DNA of 64,000 nt from Aquarana catesbeiana (GCF_042186555.1 NC_133330.1:168179266-168243265), one strand, 5' to 3'. Positions 1-12,369 are shown, counted from the stretch's first letter. The notes: generated by a model not told the origin, from the letters alone. Made by a program: numbers and translations.

Positions 1-510
1 AGCTACCAAGCACCTGATGCTGATGTAACCGAATAATTTTTTTAAAAATCTCAGATCCCTTCAAAGACTCCCTATGCTGATGCTGAGTGACTATCCTGAG
101 TAATTATCCTCTTCCTCCTCAATGATCATGCTGATAGCTTGTAAGAACATTTTTGGTTCTGGGCGCCGCCACCAGTGCCTAAGGCCCAATTTTTCAGCCC
201 CTGTTTAACAGGGGCGTGTAATTACAATTTTTGATGCAATACTTTGCAGCAGGGCTCGTTTCTGCATTCCAACTAGAGTATCTGTGAGGGGTTGCAGTGT
301 TGTGGCACCAGTGCCAAAGGCCCAATTTTTGATGCAATACTTTGCAGCAGGGCTCGTTCCTGCGTTCCAACTAGAGTATCTGTGAGGAGTTGCAGTGTTG
401 TGGCACCAGCACCAGTGCCTAAGGCCCAATTTTTCAGCCCCTGTTTAACAGGGGCGTGTAGTTACAATTTTTGATGCAATACTTTGCAGCAGGGCTCGTT
501 CCTGCATTCC
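1..510. repeat. Tandem repeat array, unit about 240 bp
   Basis: A unit containing a 'ggcccaattttt' block, the hairpin-like run 'cagcccctgtttaacagggg' and 'gcaatactttgcagcaggg' recurs at about 174-290, 305-410 (lacking the hairpin run) and 414-510. The copies differ at only a few positions. The array stops abruptly at about 510, where piggyBac-type sequence begins, and it may continue to the left of the window. No coding capacity is apparent. It could be a minisatellite that belongs to the adjacent transposon or an independent satellite. Confidence 0.7.
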
Positions 511-2655
511 CCGTACTCAGGAGAAGAAACAGAATGTATTTTGGGGTGTAATTTCACATATTCCCATGGCATGTTTAAGCAATATATCATTTAGTTACAA
601 CTTTGCGCAAAAAAAATAAATAAAAATTGTCTTTTTCCCGCAACTTGTGTCACAATATAAAATATTCCATGGACTCGACATGCCTCTCAGCAAATAGCTT
701 GGGGTGTCTACTTTCCAAAATGGGGTCATTTGGGGGGGGTTTGAACTGTCCTGGCATTTTATGCACAACATTTAGAAGCTTATGTCACACATCACCCACT
801 CTTCTAACCACTTGAAGACAAAGCCCTTTCTGAAACTTTTTGTTTAAATGCAAGAAAATTACTTTGAACCCTCAATCATATATTTTTTTAAAGCAAAGAC
901 CCTACAGATTAAAATGGTGGGTGTTTCATTTTTTTTTCACACAGTATTTGCGCAGTGATTTTTCAAATGCATTTTTTTGGGAAAAAACACACTTTTTAAA
1001 ATTTTAATGCACTAAAATACACTATATTGCCCAAATGTTTGGTGAAATAAAAAAGATGATCTTAGGCCGAGTACATGGATACCAAACACGACATGCTTTA
1101 AAACTGCACACAAACGTGCAGTGGCGACAAACTAAATACATTTTTAAAAGCCTTTACAGCTTACCACTTTAGATTTACAGAGGAGGTCTATTGCTAAAAT
1201 TACTGCCCTCGATCTGACCTTCGTGGTGATACCTCACATGCATGGTGCAATTGCTATTTACATTTGACGCCAGACCGATGCTTGCGTTCGCCTTTGCGCG
1301 AGAGCAGGGGGGGACAGGGGTGCTTTTTTTTTTCTTTATTATTTTTTTGCTTTTTTATCTTATTTTTAAACTGTTCCTTTCATTTTTTTTAATCATTTTT
1401 ATAGTTATCTCAGGGAATGTAAATATCCCCTATGATAGCAATAGGTAGTGACAGGTACTCTTCTTTGAAAAAATTGGGGTCTATTAGACCCTAGATCTCT
1501 CCTCTGCCCTCAAAGCATCTGACCACACCAAGATTGGTGTGATAAAATGCTTTCCCAATTTCCCAATGGCGCTGTTTACATCCGGCGAAATCTAAGTCAT
1601 AAAATGCTCGTAGGTTCCGTTTTTTTTAGGCCATAGAGATGATTGGAGCCATTCTGGTCTCTGATCAGCTCTATGGTCAGTTGGCCGAATCACCAGCTGC
1701 ATTCTCAGGTTCCCTGTTGGGACAGGAGAGCCAGAAAAAAACATGGAAGACGGTGGGGGGGCATTCCCTTCCACTGCTTGTAAACACAGTCTAGAGGCTC
1801 ATTAGCCTCTAGGATTGCTTTTACATGAAAGCTGACCGCTGGCTGAAAAGAATGATACCAAGATGATACCTAAACCTGCAGGCATCATTCTGGTATAACC
1901 CCTCAAAGTCCAGCAACATACCAGTACGTTGCTGGTCCTTGTTGGGCATATATTGTAAACTTTTTTTTCATGCAGCCTGTGGGCTGAACGAAAAAAAGAG
2001 ATTGATTGGTGGGTATGCCCACCATTAGAATACCTCCCTTCATCCACCCACTTCTAATGATGGGCATACATGCACCGTTTATATATGCCGAAGCATGGGG
2101 GCATCCGCCCCAAAAGGTAGGAGCAAATCGCTCCTCCACCCCTGCTGCCCCCATGCTTCGGCATATATGCTCTTTTTTTTTAACTGTAATGGTGAAATCA
2201 CCTCCGACAGCGCTGGAGTCACGGCTTTATGTATCGTGGGAGCAAACGCTGTTGCTGTCAAGATAATTAAATCCGCTCTGCAGCTGAATGGCGTACCTGA
2301 AAACAAAAAAAATAGTTAACAATAAAACACAGTAAACAGTAAAGTATAAAAAAATTGCATACCTATAAAGCAAACATGATAAAACATAATAACAATAAAA
2401 CATTGCAGAATAGAATACAGTAAAAAAGAGCAGAACAATAGAGACAGAATAGGGAGAGAACAATAAAACAACTTTTTTTGTTTTTTTTATTTTATATATT
2501 TTTTGTGTTTTTTTTTTTTTACACTTTTTTTGTAACTGTAACTTTTGTAACTGTAACCGGTTCCAGGTTCGGGTCTCTCAAAATGCGATGGCATCTTGGG
2601 AGACCCTGTGAAAATGTGCCTAGTCTGTGCAGTGCTGTACCCTACGCTAATACTC

Positions 2656-4050
2656 AACTAGTGTATGGTAGCGTTCAAACCATTCACCAATGCAAAGACC
2701 AGGATTGTCAGGACAGGAGGGACAATAATACGCCTATATCCGAGCTTGCTGCAGACACATCTTTTTTGGGGTGTTCGTTGGGTTGGGGTACTCGGGAGGA
2801 CATAAAGAAAATGCCTCTCATGCAGCCGGCTTACTGCATTTGGTTGGGGAAGGTGAGGTGGAGCACCGTCTGGAAACAGAAGGGCTCTGACGATCTCTTC
2901 CTGGAATTTAAGGAAGGATCCAGTCCGTCCTGAAGCTCTATATAGCACATGAGCGTTCAGCAAAGCCAATTTAAATAAACAGACACTTTCTTGTACCAGG
3001 GTCTGGCCTTACGGGCAATTAGGTACGGCGCCAAAAACCGGTCGTTGAGGTCCACCCCTCCCGTATTTTGGTTATATTCGTGGACACAGAGGGGTTTCTC
3101 CACAACACCAGTCGCTGTAGTAATTTGGACCGTCGTGTCTGCATGAAGGGAGGTAAGAACGAAAACATTCTTATTATCCCTCCACTTCATAGCGAGGACG
3201 ACAGAGAAATTGTCATTGAAGTGCATGAACCGCAAGATCTGCTCGTATCGTGCCCTGGTCATGGAGGCAGAGAACAATGGCATATGGTAAATTGGGCCAG
3301 TGGACCAATATGACCACAACTCACTCTTTTTAGTTATGCCCATGTTGAGGGAAAGGCCCAGAAAGAGCTTAAATTCAGAAACCGTAATTGGTCTCCAATC
3401 TCTGGCAAGGGAGGACTGGGGAATAGTGGCGATGTGTTGACCAGCGTACAAATTGCTTTGGTCCACAATAGTCCTATAGAGATCTTCGGTGAAAAACAGC
3501 GAATAAAAATCAAGTGACGTAAAATCAACTGTTTCCACCTGAATGCCGGGTTGGCCAGTGAATGGGGAAGCACGGGTGCTGCAGAAGTGGTGGGTTCCCA
3601 ATTAGGATTGGCGATTGCAGCAGGAAGGGCACTATGGGCACGAGGGGCCTGTGTTCATCTTCTTGGTGGCAGCGGGACACTACTTGTGCTTGCCACCTCA
3701 CCAGCTTGAATTGCACGTATGGGACTCGCCACATCACCATGTGATACTGCAGTGCTGGATTGACTACGACCAGGGTGTACTAGGCCGCTGGTGCCTGCCA
3801 GTTCACCAGAAGGAATAGCGGCGCTAGTACTGCTCTGCTCCATACGAGGGAGGGAAGAAGTTTGGGGTCTGGTACGCCTGACCTTGGCAGGGACCACAAC
3901 TCTGTCGTCAGAGCTATCTGTCATGGAGCCGCTGTCCTCTACAGGATCGTATTCTGAGCCTGAATCTGACAGACGAGTGACTTCCTCTTCACTATCTGTC
4001 ATGCTCAGAAATGTGTAGGCCTCTTCACTAGTGTACCTTCGATTTGCCAT
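2656..4050 (-). pseudogene. piggyBac transposase pseudogene (PGBD-like), internally deleted
   Basis: Read on the minus strand, the reading frame starts at 4050 with MANRRYTSEEAY and an acidic, Ser/Asp-rich N-terminus typical of vertebrate piggyBac transposases. A second frame segment (about 3601-2957) carries the DDE_Tnp_1_7 fold: PITVSEFKLFLGLSLNMGI, the ILRFMHFNDN block, then the late-domain block HEYNQNTGGVDLNDR and a WYKK segment. Between FNDN and the WRDNKNVFVLTS block (near 3215) a large piece is missing, including the region expected to hold the first two catalytic aspartates. The only catalytic Asp that seems to remain is in the GVDLND motif. The C-terminal cysteine-rich RING-like finger (CPSCPDNPGLC) is recognisable at about 2690-2740. 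The open frames are out of register with one another. The copy cannot encode an active enzyme. Confidence 0.85.
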
Positions 4051-5174
4051 TTTGGGCTCTAAATTTAGTGGTACACTAGTGAGACTCACAGGTAAAAAAG
4101 CTCCTGACTGTTAGCGACTGTATCAAAACGCTACCAAAAAAACTGTTAGCGATCGCAGGGATCAGGCCTGACTCTGCAAATGCTGCAGTTATGTGTGTTT
4201 AGTGTTTTGTAAGTGACAATGATCGATCGATACTGCACTTGGGTGCGCTGGGCTGGGTGGAGGGGCAAAACGCAGGTGCTAGCAGGTATCTGGGCTGATC
4301 CCGCTAACACTGCATTTTTGGGAACCCTAAACTGCTGGGGACGCTAATATAGATCTGATCAGATCAGATATTGATCTGTTCAGATACTATACCACTAAGG
4401 GAGGTGTATGCTGCGTGCGTGGGTGTTAGCGGTACTGGCACTAACCTGACGCTGCCTGGGGTGACCCTAAAACCTAACTTGTATCACCCGCCAGGTGATC
4501 AGGGGGTTAAACCTTAATTAGGTAATAAACGGCAGGTGCCCTGACACTATAAAAAATAAACTAACTAACCAGAGTCACCCGTAACAGTTATACGATGATC
4601 ACTGGTGAAAGGGTTTACTAGGGGGCAATCAGGGGGTTAAAACCTTTACTAGGTAGTATATGGGGGTCCCTGACGCTATAAAACGCTGACGGCTGACACC
4701 TGTGACACTAATACAGCGATCAGAAAAACGATCGCTTAGTGACACTGGCGACGGGGGGTGATCACGGGGTTAAACCTTTATTAGGGGGGGGGGTTAGGGG
4801 GGTACTCTAGACCTAAAGGGGCCTACCACTAACTGCCCTACCACTTATAACGGTCACAAATGACACCAATGCAGTAATCAGTAAGAATAAAAAAAAACTG
4901 CTATTGGTGTCACTGTGACAGGGGGTGCAGGGGGGTGATTGGGGGGTGAAAAGTGTGCCTAGAGTGTTCTACTGTAATGTGTAGTGTTGGTGCACTTACT
5001 TGGATGTCTTCTCTCCTAGGGCGCCGGAACGAAAAGACCGACACGAGGAGAGATGACATCACTTCCTCTGCCGCTGTTTACGTTACAGCAGCAGAGGAAG
5101 ATTTTCATTTGTTGGGAGTGATTGCGAGGGGGTGGCCACGAATGAGTGGCCTATCCCTCAGCACGGATCGCTCC

Positions 5175-5430
5175 CCTAAGGCCCCTTTCACACTGGGGCG
5201 GTGGGGGCGTCGGCGGTAAAACAGCGCTATTTTTAGCGCTGTTTTACCGTCGTTTTTGCGGCTGTATTCGGCCGCTAGCGGTGCGGTTTTAACCCCCGCT
5301 GGCGGCCTAAAAAGGGTTAAAACCGCTCGTACAGCGAGCAGGAGCGGTTTAGGAGCGGTGAACACACCGCTCCTTCACCGCTCCAAAGATGCGGCTCGCA
5401 GGACTTTTTTTACTGTCCTGCCAGCACACC
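5175..5430. mobile_element. Harbinger-like MITE remnant
   Basis: It begins GGCCCCTTTCACACTGGGGC, which resembles the terminal repeat of the complete element at 33274-33684, and continues with GC-rich self-complementary sequence such as 'aaaacagcgctatttttagcgctgtttt'-type hairpins. The matching right terminus is absent, so the copy is truncated or was captured within the piggyBac terminal region. It has no coding capacity. Confidence 0.6.
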
Positions 5431-5589
5431 AGATCGTGCCTGCCAGCCACGCGCATTGGGTCCCCCGCCATGCAGTGGGTGCGTGCCCTCTGGTGGCTAA
5501 AAAAGTGTAGGACGTACCCAAATGGGATTTCACCCAGGAGAGCCATTGTGCCGCAGTATATCTGCGAGACATGGTCGGCAAGTGGTTGA

Positions 5590-6165
5590 TATAGCTAAGT
5601 GCTAATTATTACATCATTAAATGTATTTTTTAATGCAAGCAGTAAATGGGCCACTTTCTCCCTCCACCACCCAGTCTTATGCCAGCAGAGGGACCAAGAC
5701 CTGTGCTATTTACCTATGTAAATCTCAGGTCTGGATGGGCAGAAATACAAATCCCTTGGCAGGTAGTAGTTGATGGTTAGAAGAGACTTCCAGTAGAGGT
5801 AGCAAGTCAGTCAACAGTAACCCTATGTTCACACCTATGCATGTTTTGGTGCAGAAACGCACTACAGTCTATTTAACATGGTTTCCTGTGGATGTAGTTC
5901 ACATCTGTGCATTTTGCGGCGCTGCGTCTGGAAAAAAATTACACCCCCCCCAAATCTATATGTATGGATTTGGAGGGGAACATCACGTCAATTTAAAAAA
6001 AAAAAATCCATACCAGACCTTTATCTGAGCATGCAGCCCGGCAGGTCAGGAAAGGGACTAGTGCTCCCCCTGCTCCAAAGCACCCCCCCCATGTTGAGGG
6101 CATGCAGCCTGGTATGGTTTAGGAGGGGGGAGGGGCATGCTCGGATAAGGGGCTGGTATAAATTT
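5590..6165. repeat. Left part of an older interspersed repeat
   Basis: The segment at about 5935-6165 contains 'atggatttggaggggaac' and a following GC-rich stretch. On the far side of the LTR, at 7369-7420, 'ggggttcctctccaaatccat' resembles the reverse complement of that stretch, so the two pieces look like one repeat split by the LTR insertion. The repeat class is not recognised. From 5590 to 5935 I see no gene. Confidence 0.4.
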
Positions 6166-7368
6166 TGTTTGGGGGTGTTAGAGAAATTAGATTCTTATTT
6201 TATAATCATTTAATGAATGCTTGCATGAGATTGTTTAGATGTAGTAGAATTTTATATTAACCAATATATATTATTCCATAGATGTTGAACTTTAGATAAC
6301 CTCTCTGCTTCATGCTGATATTTTTACTGGGTGAAAGTTCATTAGAATAGTTATATAGAATTGTTTAGAGTCCTTGAAATGCATATAAATCACAGAGATA
6401 GGATAGTTCATTTTTAGTCAAATGAGAAAAGAAACCTTTGACAGCTACAGCCTGATAAGATAAGAACATCCTATACAGGTGGTTTAGAAATAATTATGTG
6501 GAATATGGGAAAGTTATGTACAGTACATTAATTAAGTTTGACAGGGTGAAACAAAGGTCTGCTTGTGCCCTCATTAAAACTGTTAAAATACATTGAATGG
6601 GATAACACTGATGTATGTGTATGCATGTATGTATGTATGTGTGTATATGTATATGTATATATATATGTTCATTTATTAGGCAGATAATACAGTTTGTGAA
6701 ACTAATATATCTATACATGCACATAGAATTGTATAGTCAGAAACATTAAGACATAACACATTTGGTTGGGTTATTGAAAGTTCATTCTCCCAAAGTCGTA
6801 AATCTGTCTTATCAGGACAAGGAGGGTTTGATTTAACACAGCTGGTTGCCATACTGTCTCTACACAGGTGTTTTTAATTGGACAAAACCAGTTATAAATC
6901 ACTTTAATGAACATATAGGAATTGTGGGAATGAATAAGTTTGTCTGGTTGTAGAACAGGTGTCAGATTTATGGATAGTTATATTGACGTAGATTTTAGCA
7001 AACAATCATATCTAGGAGAGATGGCTAAGATAAGGCTTGTAAAAGGGTATATAAATGCAAGTTCTATAATTGTTAGACAGACAAGTCAGATAGGAGCTCA
7101 TAAGGCTGAACTCTATGTATGCTGCCCTATTGCACGGGTCATAGAGGTCCGAACCAGTGGGCAATTATCTGTTCAGATAAGGGTCTATCAGGCTGACTGT
7201 TTGTCTACGCAGCCCTATTGCACGGGTGACAGGCAGTTAGAACCAATAGGCAAATATCTGTCCTTTTGTTGTAACTTGTCTCCGCGTACGAGTCAAATAA
7301 AGAAAACTTCTTAACTTGATCCAGAGTGTGGTCTCAGGTGAATTTCGCTCACAGGGGGCCCCACAACA
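6166..7368 (+). mobile_element. Probable solo LTR of an endogenous retrovirus-like element
   Basis: The segment begins TGTTTGGGGG and ends CCCCACAACA, an imperfect terminal inverted repeat of the TG...CA type. It has a TATA box (TATATAAA, 7048-7055) and a polyadenylation signal (AATAAA, 7296-7301) about 245 bp further on, which is the order expected for U3-R-U5. Two imperfect copies of a block starting 'ccctattgcacggg' lie at about 7122-7185 and 7212-7260. No gag, pol or env sequence is adjacent and I see no second LTR in the window, so a solo LTR is the simplest reading. The 5-bp target duplication is ambiguous because the flanks are T-rich. A 124-codon open stretch within it is not taken as a gene. 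Confidence 0.6.
6604..6668. repeat. (TGTA)n/(TA)n microsatellite
   Basis: An imperfect run of TGTA, TGTG and TATA units lies within the LTR segment. Confidence 0.85.
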
Positions 7369-7680
7369 TTTTTTATTTTAATTTTGGCATGGGGTTCCTC
7401 TCCAAATCCATACCACACCATTTTTTTCCCTGGTTTCTTTTTTGCAGGCAATTCTTTTTCTTACATTCAGCTGTCAGCGGGGAACTCCGCTGACAGCTGA
7501 CAACTCATTGTTTGTTAAGGATGTGGTGGCTGGCTTCCTGGCCCACTCCTTAGCAACAGCTATACACAGTGTGCATAAAGAAAAAAAAATGTATGAAAAC
7601 TGCAAGCCGACATACATTTTGCAAAGTGACGATTAGTGACTAGTTGCACAGCTTCTAATCTTTTAGTAAATCAACCCCAG
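7369..7680. repeat. Right part of the repeat split by the LTR
   Basis: After a T-rich junction the sequence resumes with 'gcatggggttcctctccaaa'. It contains the hairpin AGCTGTCAGCGG / CCGCTGACAGCT (about 7470-7500) and ends near 'tagtaaatcaacccc'. No coding sequence is seen. The class is uncertain. Confidence 0.4.
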
Positions 7681-9079
7681 AGGCTTAAATGAAAAGAACA
7701 TCTCTTCTCTATCATTCCTCCTAAGGGCTTGTTCGGATGATCAGGGGGCAGTAAAATGAGGTGGTGAGCTGCAGTTTTACCTCTCCCCTGACCACCCAAC
7801 AAAACAACAAAATTAAACCTGGTTGTGTTCGACAGGCAGCACTGCCACTGTAGGTGACCCATCTGAGTCAATAGGGCTGAGGCGCAACCGCCCTGCAACT
7901 CTCATCATTGCAGTGTGATGATTCGGTCTTTCGAGGGTTAAACCCAATTTTGAAAATCAAAAATCTTATTGGGGGCCACTTAAAATGTTCTGCTTGCAGT
8001 GGATTTGATCTTGAATGTCTTGCCCCAGCATGGAGAGGAGCAGCCTCTTTTATTCTTCTTAAGTCTTCCCTTTGCCCCCCTTGCCTGTTCTCCTTCATTT
8101 CCTTTGTGACTCTACACTACTGTGCTAGTCCCCCTCGCTATCTTCTAGTTGTTCTGTCCCTATTTTCCTCCTCTTTCCCTTCTTCTCACCCATATACGTC
8201 AATGAAAAGTACAACGGAAATAGTGTAAGGTTACGGAGAGTACCTGCCAGGTTGAGAATGTTTTTGCTGCTTTTGTACGTTGCATTTTATTACCATGGTT
8301 ATTGCCTATTGCAACTGTCTTGTTTATCCACTGTTCTGTTACCTTACTGACCCGAGCTGTGATTGGTCTTTGTATCTTTGGTACGGTTATAATTCTTTTT
8401 AAAAAAAAGAATTTGCAAAAAAAAAAAATCAGGCAGTGAGGAGGCGTAAACCACTCTCTGCAAAGCAATCCACCATGGATTGCTTTTAGGAGTGGTGGCA
8501 AGGGCCAAACAAAGGAATGATCCCTTAGGCACACTCATAATATATATATATTTTTTTATTCTAGGTAAAATATTTTACTGTCAACACAACACTGCTTTAC
8601 ACTCCTCTGGCCAAGTCTGCACACATTAACTTTTTTTTGTTTAATTTTTGGAAAAATGGCCCTATGTACCTCTGTTTTGGTTAGGATAGGTATGGCCTTT
8701 TTACAACTTCCTTTATGCAGCAATTGAACCAATTAGCATAGCACTCCTTGTCTTTGTACAGGTACTACAGTCAAGATGGATCATTTCAAGCATTTGATCC
8801 AGTTATCTATAATTTGGGTTTTTGTTTTCAAATGTCATAGCAGATTTTAATTTTCTCTCTTTTTTTTTTTAAGTTTCACTCTGTATCAACTGTATCATAA
8901 CCTGGTTATAATTTGTGTTAGCTCCTGTGATGGACAGAACACTGGTCCATTGCCGGTGGCGGAGGCGGGACTGTGTGTGTGTGACGTGAGAGCCAAGTTA
9001 GAGCCGAGGAAACAGGAGATGATGGCTCAGTGAATTCCAGTGGCACTCATCCCCTCCTTTTCCTCCGAAGTAAACTATT
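7681..9079. other. No gene seen
   Basis: This is AT-rich, low-information sequence with several homopolymer runs. I find no exon-like segment with splice signals and no complete repeat. A small inverted element may lie at 7725-7860, where 'agggcttgttcggatgatcag' resembles MITE termini elsewhere in the window. Confidence 0.5.
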
Positions 9080-9157
9080 GGTGTATAACACGCACCCGTG
9101 ATTTGCCCCCTATTTTCAGGGGGGAAAAAAGTGAGTGTTATACACAGATAAATACGG
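9080..9157. mobile_element. Terminal fragment of the CCGTATTTATC-type MITE
   Basis: It contains 'gtgtataacacgcac' at the left and ends 'gataaatacgg' followed by TA. Both match the terminal repeats of the full-length element at 62524-63250. Only the terminal sections remain. Confidence 0.65.
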
Positions 9158-9231
9158 TATTTTCATTTGGTCTTACAGTATGTGACATTTTCATGCTATT
9201 CACGCATGGACAATATATTTTCCACACACAC

Positions 9232-9288
9232 ACATTTTATATATAAATATATATATATATATATGTATATATACACACACACATACAG
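9232..9288. repeat. (CA)n/(TA)n microsatellite
   Basis: Dinucleotide runs of CA, TA and CA lie back to back. Confidence 0.85.
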
Positions 9289-9489
9289 TCTTCATAGGGC
9301 ATCTTATTTTCCACCTTGGTAACATCCCTTTTCCCTCAAGGGTTAGCATTCACCTCTCCCATTCTGCTGAGAAATATCTAGCCTTTATAGTATGTGCTTC
9401 TCTTTGCTTTAGCATAGACTCTGCTGCCACTTTTTTTTTGTGTTGATGAACATCATCTGTCCATACTAGTTGGTTTGAAGGGTATCAAA

Positions 9490-11832
9490 CAGGGCCATTT
9501 TAAGGCACGGGCCGACCTGATCACTGCCCAGGGCCCCCTGGTGTATTGCAGAAGTTAAGGGAGGCAGAGCATTTTACCAATGCTGCTGCTGGTGTGGGTG
9601 AGATGTGTACTGCTGGGATCACATAGGATGTATACAAAGAGGGCTGGCAGGGATGGAAGCAGTACACATCCTGCCCACAGAAGCAACATCAGTGGTAATA
9701 TGACTGGATCTAGGGGAGTGCTGCCACATAGTACATAGTTAGTCGGCAAGGTTGAAAAAAGACAAATAGTCCATACAGTTCAACCTGTGTAGGTGCATGT
9801 ATCAGTGTCTATAATGGATTTCCCAAATCCCTGTATGTTGTGTCCTTTAAGACGTATATCTAAGAGTCTTTTAAAAATATCCATACTCCCTGCATCCACC
9901 ACCAACTGTTGGGCAGAGAGTTCCACATCCTTATTGCCCTAACAGTGAAGAACCCCCTACCTAGTTTAACTTTAAACCACTTCTCCTCCAGTTTCATTGT
10001 GTGGTCCTGCGTCCTGAATAGTATTTCCTATGCTGGGATTACCATTGAGATATTTGTAGATCACTATCATGCCCCCTCTCAAGCGTCTTTTTCTCCAGCG
10101 AGAATAAGTTTAGCGTTTGCAGCCGTTCCTCGTAATTGCGATCCTCCAGTCCCCTTATTAGTTTTGTTGCCCTTCTTTGGACTCTCTCTAGCACATGCCT
10201 TCAGAGGACTGGTGACCAGAACTGAACGGAAAACTCCAGACGAGCTCTGACCAGAGCTTTATAGAGTGTCAGAATTATAATTTTGTCACTGGAGTATATC
10301 CCTTTTTTATGCATGCTAATATTCTGCCTGCTTTGGTAGCTGCAGTTTGGCACTGCCTGCTGTTGCTCAATCTGTCATCTATTAGCACCCCTAGATCCTT
10401 CTCCACCTATTGCATATTGTTCCTTAATGTTTTTTGACCAAGTACATTACTTTACATTTTTCTACATTAAACCTCATTTGCCATTTGTCTGCCCAGGTCT
10501 TCAGGTCTTTCTGCAAAATTTCTATGTCCTGATGCGAGTTTATTACTCTGCTTATCTTTGTGTCATCCTCAAAGAGTGAGACTGAACTAGTTATCCCATA
10601 CTCTCTCATTTATGAATATGTTGAATAGAATTGGTCCCAAGACAGAACCTTGGGGTACCCCACTCACCACTTTAGACCAGTCCGAGTACATGTGTTATTT
10701 ATCACTACCCTTTGGACCCGTCCCTGAAACCAGTTTTTTACCCAAGCACAAATCCTATGGTCCAAGCCTGTGGACCTCAGCTTGTAAATGTAGCGTTTAT
10801 GGGGGACTGTATCAAATGCTTTTGCAAAGTCCAGATACACCACATCCACAGGCCCTACCTCTATCTAGATGGCGGCTTACTTCCTTTTAGAATGTTAGCA
10901 GATTGGTCTGGCAGGAACATCCTCTCATAAACCCATGCTGAATACCACTAATGATATTCTTCTCCTCAGTAAAGCTTTGGATATAATCCCTAATCATCCC
11001 CTCCGATAATTTACCCACTATTGATGTTAGGCTGACTGGCCTATAATTCCTAGGAATATGTCTCTGCCTTTGTTTGAATATTGATACCATGTTGGCTTTT
11101 CTCCAATCAGCTGGTACCAATCCTGTCAGCATTCTGTCCACAATGGCCTGGCTATAACTTTATTGAATTCTCTGAGGACTCGCATCTAAGCCATCTGGTC
11201 CTGGTGATTTATTTGTGTTAAATTTGAGTCTTTCGTTGACTCCTGCCACTGTTAGCCACGTGGGTATGCCACCACCACTGACGCTGGGGAGGTAGCCTCC
11301 CATCCCTGCACCTTACACAGCCTGAGCACAGGCACTAAGAGCTCCTCCTCCCCATCTGATTGCCCTAACATAGGCACAATGTGCACAGTGTTAGCTGGTT
11401 ACTGCAGCTGAGCTGCCATTCCGCCCATGGAATTTCACAGCTCAGAATTAAACACAGTAGCCAGCTATACCCTATGCAGATAGTAGCTATGTGTAAGGGG
11501 ATCAGATTTCTGTTATGTTCTGTGTGGGGAGAAGGAGATCTTAGTGCCTGTGCTCAGGCTGTGTACCATGCAGAGATGGGAGCAAGAGCTCTGCCCACTG
11601 CCCTGCTATCTGTGACCCATGTCCACCCTCCTGCTTGCCCTGTACTGCCACAGACATACAAATATACAGGTCACTGAGAACAGCATGTATGACAGGGGGT
11701 AGTGTGCACGGGGAACAGTGTGTAAAGAGAGTGGGACAGCCACACACACTTTTTGGTGCCAACCATCTCCCTGGTAGGGGCCCCAGTGCATTACTTTGCC
11801 CAGGGGCCTATGATGCTGTTAAGATGACACTG
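9490..11832. mobile_element. hAT-like non-autonomous element with 8-bp target duplication
   Basis: The left terminus reads CAGGGCCATTTTAAGGCA and the reverse complement of the right terminus reads CAGTGTCATCTTAACAGC, an imperfect inverted repeat of the CAGKG type usual for hAT elements. The flanking 8-mers are GTATCAAA (9482-9489) and GTATCTAA (11833-11840), one mismatch apart, as expected for a hAT target duplication. Subterminal 'gcccagggccccctgg' on the left pairs with 'cccaggggcc' on the right. The interior is interrupted by a minus-strand CR1 LINE at about 9735-11240. No hAT transposase sequence is seen, so the original element was non-autonomous, about 0.85 kb long. Confidence 0.75.
9735..11240 (-). 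pseudogene. CR1-type LINE, reverse transcriptase pseudogene
   Basis: On the minus strand, successive frame segments spell non-LTR reverse transcriptase blocks in order. RNYRPVSLTSIVGKLSE precedes a block ending GIQHGF (11141-10887). DVVYLDFAKAFDTVPH (10849-10664) contains the first catalytic Asp (motif A). SLFEDDTKISRVI (10609-10424) is the catalytic YADD-type box degraded to FEDD. The 3' end near 9745-9790 (read on plus, 'gttgaaaaaagacaaatag') resembles the CR1 3' tail at 51350-51406. The 5' end (ORF1 and endonuclease) is missing, as in most 5'-truncated LINEs, and several frameshifts and stops are present. It lies within the hAT-like element, so it inserted later. Confidence 0.85.
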
Positions 11833-11840
11833 GTATCTAA

Positions 11841-12369
11841 AGCCAACAATTTTTAGCTTTGGACAGTCACAGGTTAGCACCTTTGCCAGATTTATATTGC
11901 CTTCTCTGTTCCTGCTACAGAGATTGATCTTCTCGATTTGTCCCAATGACCACTGTCTGAGGGATAAGGCCAACATTTTGATTAGACCAGGAATAGAAAT
12001 AGTGTCTCTCAAAATCAAGACATTTCTTCCTCTGAATTCCTGTTGTGTCTACAGGGCAAGTGGAGGAAAATCTCCATATGAGACAGAGATGGCCAAAAAA
12101 AACAACACAAAACAAAACCCCAACAGGGGTTTTAAACATTCCATATATATTCCAAAATAGAAAAAAAAACAAAGTTGTGTAGTGCCTACCCTTGAAGGAG
12201 CAGCTGATGTTTGGATTCCCCCGTTCCTGGAGCTGGCAAGCCAGCACTGCACTCTGACACACAAGGGCTGAAAGAAGGGTTGTTTATTCGGGCAACACTC
12301 ACAGTAAAGTAAGACTATAGCAAAAATTCCAGAGGCAATAAGCAGTGTATGAAATAACTACAATGGCTA
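11841..12369. repeat. Repeat fragments, no gene
   Basis: The segment at about 12050-12140 ('aaaatctccatatgagacag ...') resembles 30750-30840 inside the TTAA-flanked MITE, so it is probably a relict of that family. From 12160 to 12369 I see no recognisable feature. Confidence 0.45.

Larger units (their letters stand above)
511..5589 (-). mobile_element. piggyBac-type DNA transposon, copy 1, internally deleted
   Basis: The terminal inverted repeat is at the right edge: read on the minus strand it starts CAACCACTTGCCGACC, matching the TTAACCACTTGCCGACC terminus of copy 2 at 18416 except that the TTAA target is now TTGA (5586-5589). Noncoding sequence at 511-2100 (for example around 650-1000 and 1480-1800) is the reverse complement of 20500-21790 in copy 2. 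A decayed transposase lies at about 2656-4050. The 3' terminus is not seen, because the element runs into the tandem array at 510. A Harbinger-like fragment is inserted near 5175-5430. The orientation is opposite to copy 2. Confidence 0.85.

Noticed and set aside
6940..7314. 124-codon plus-strand frame
   Set aside because: It spans the TATA box and polyadenylation signal of the probable LTR and contains its internal duplications.
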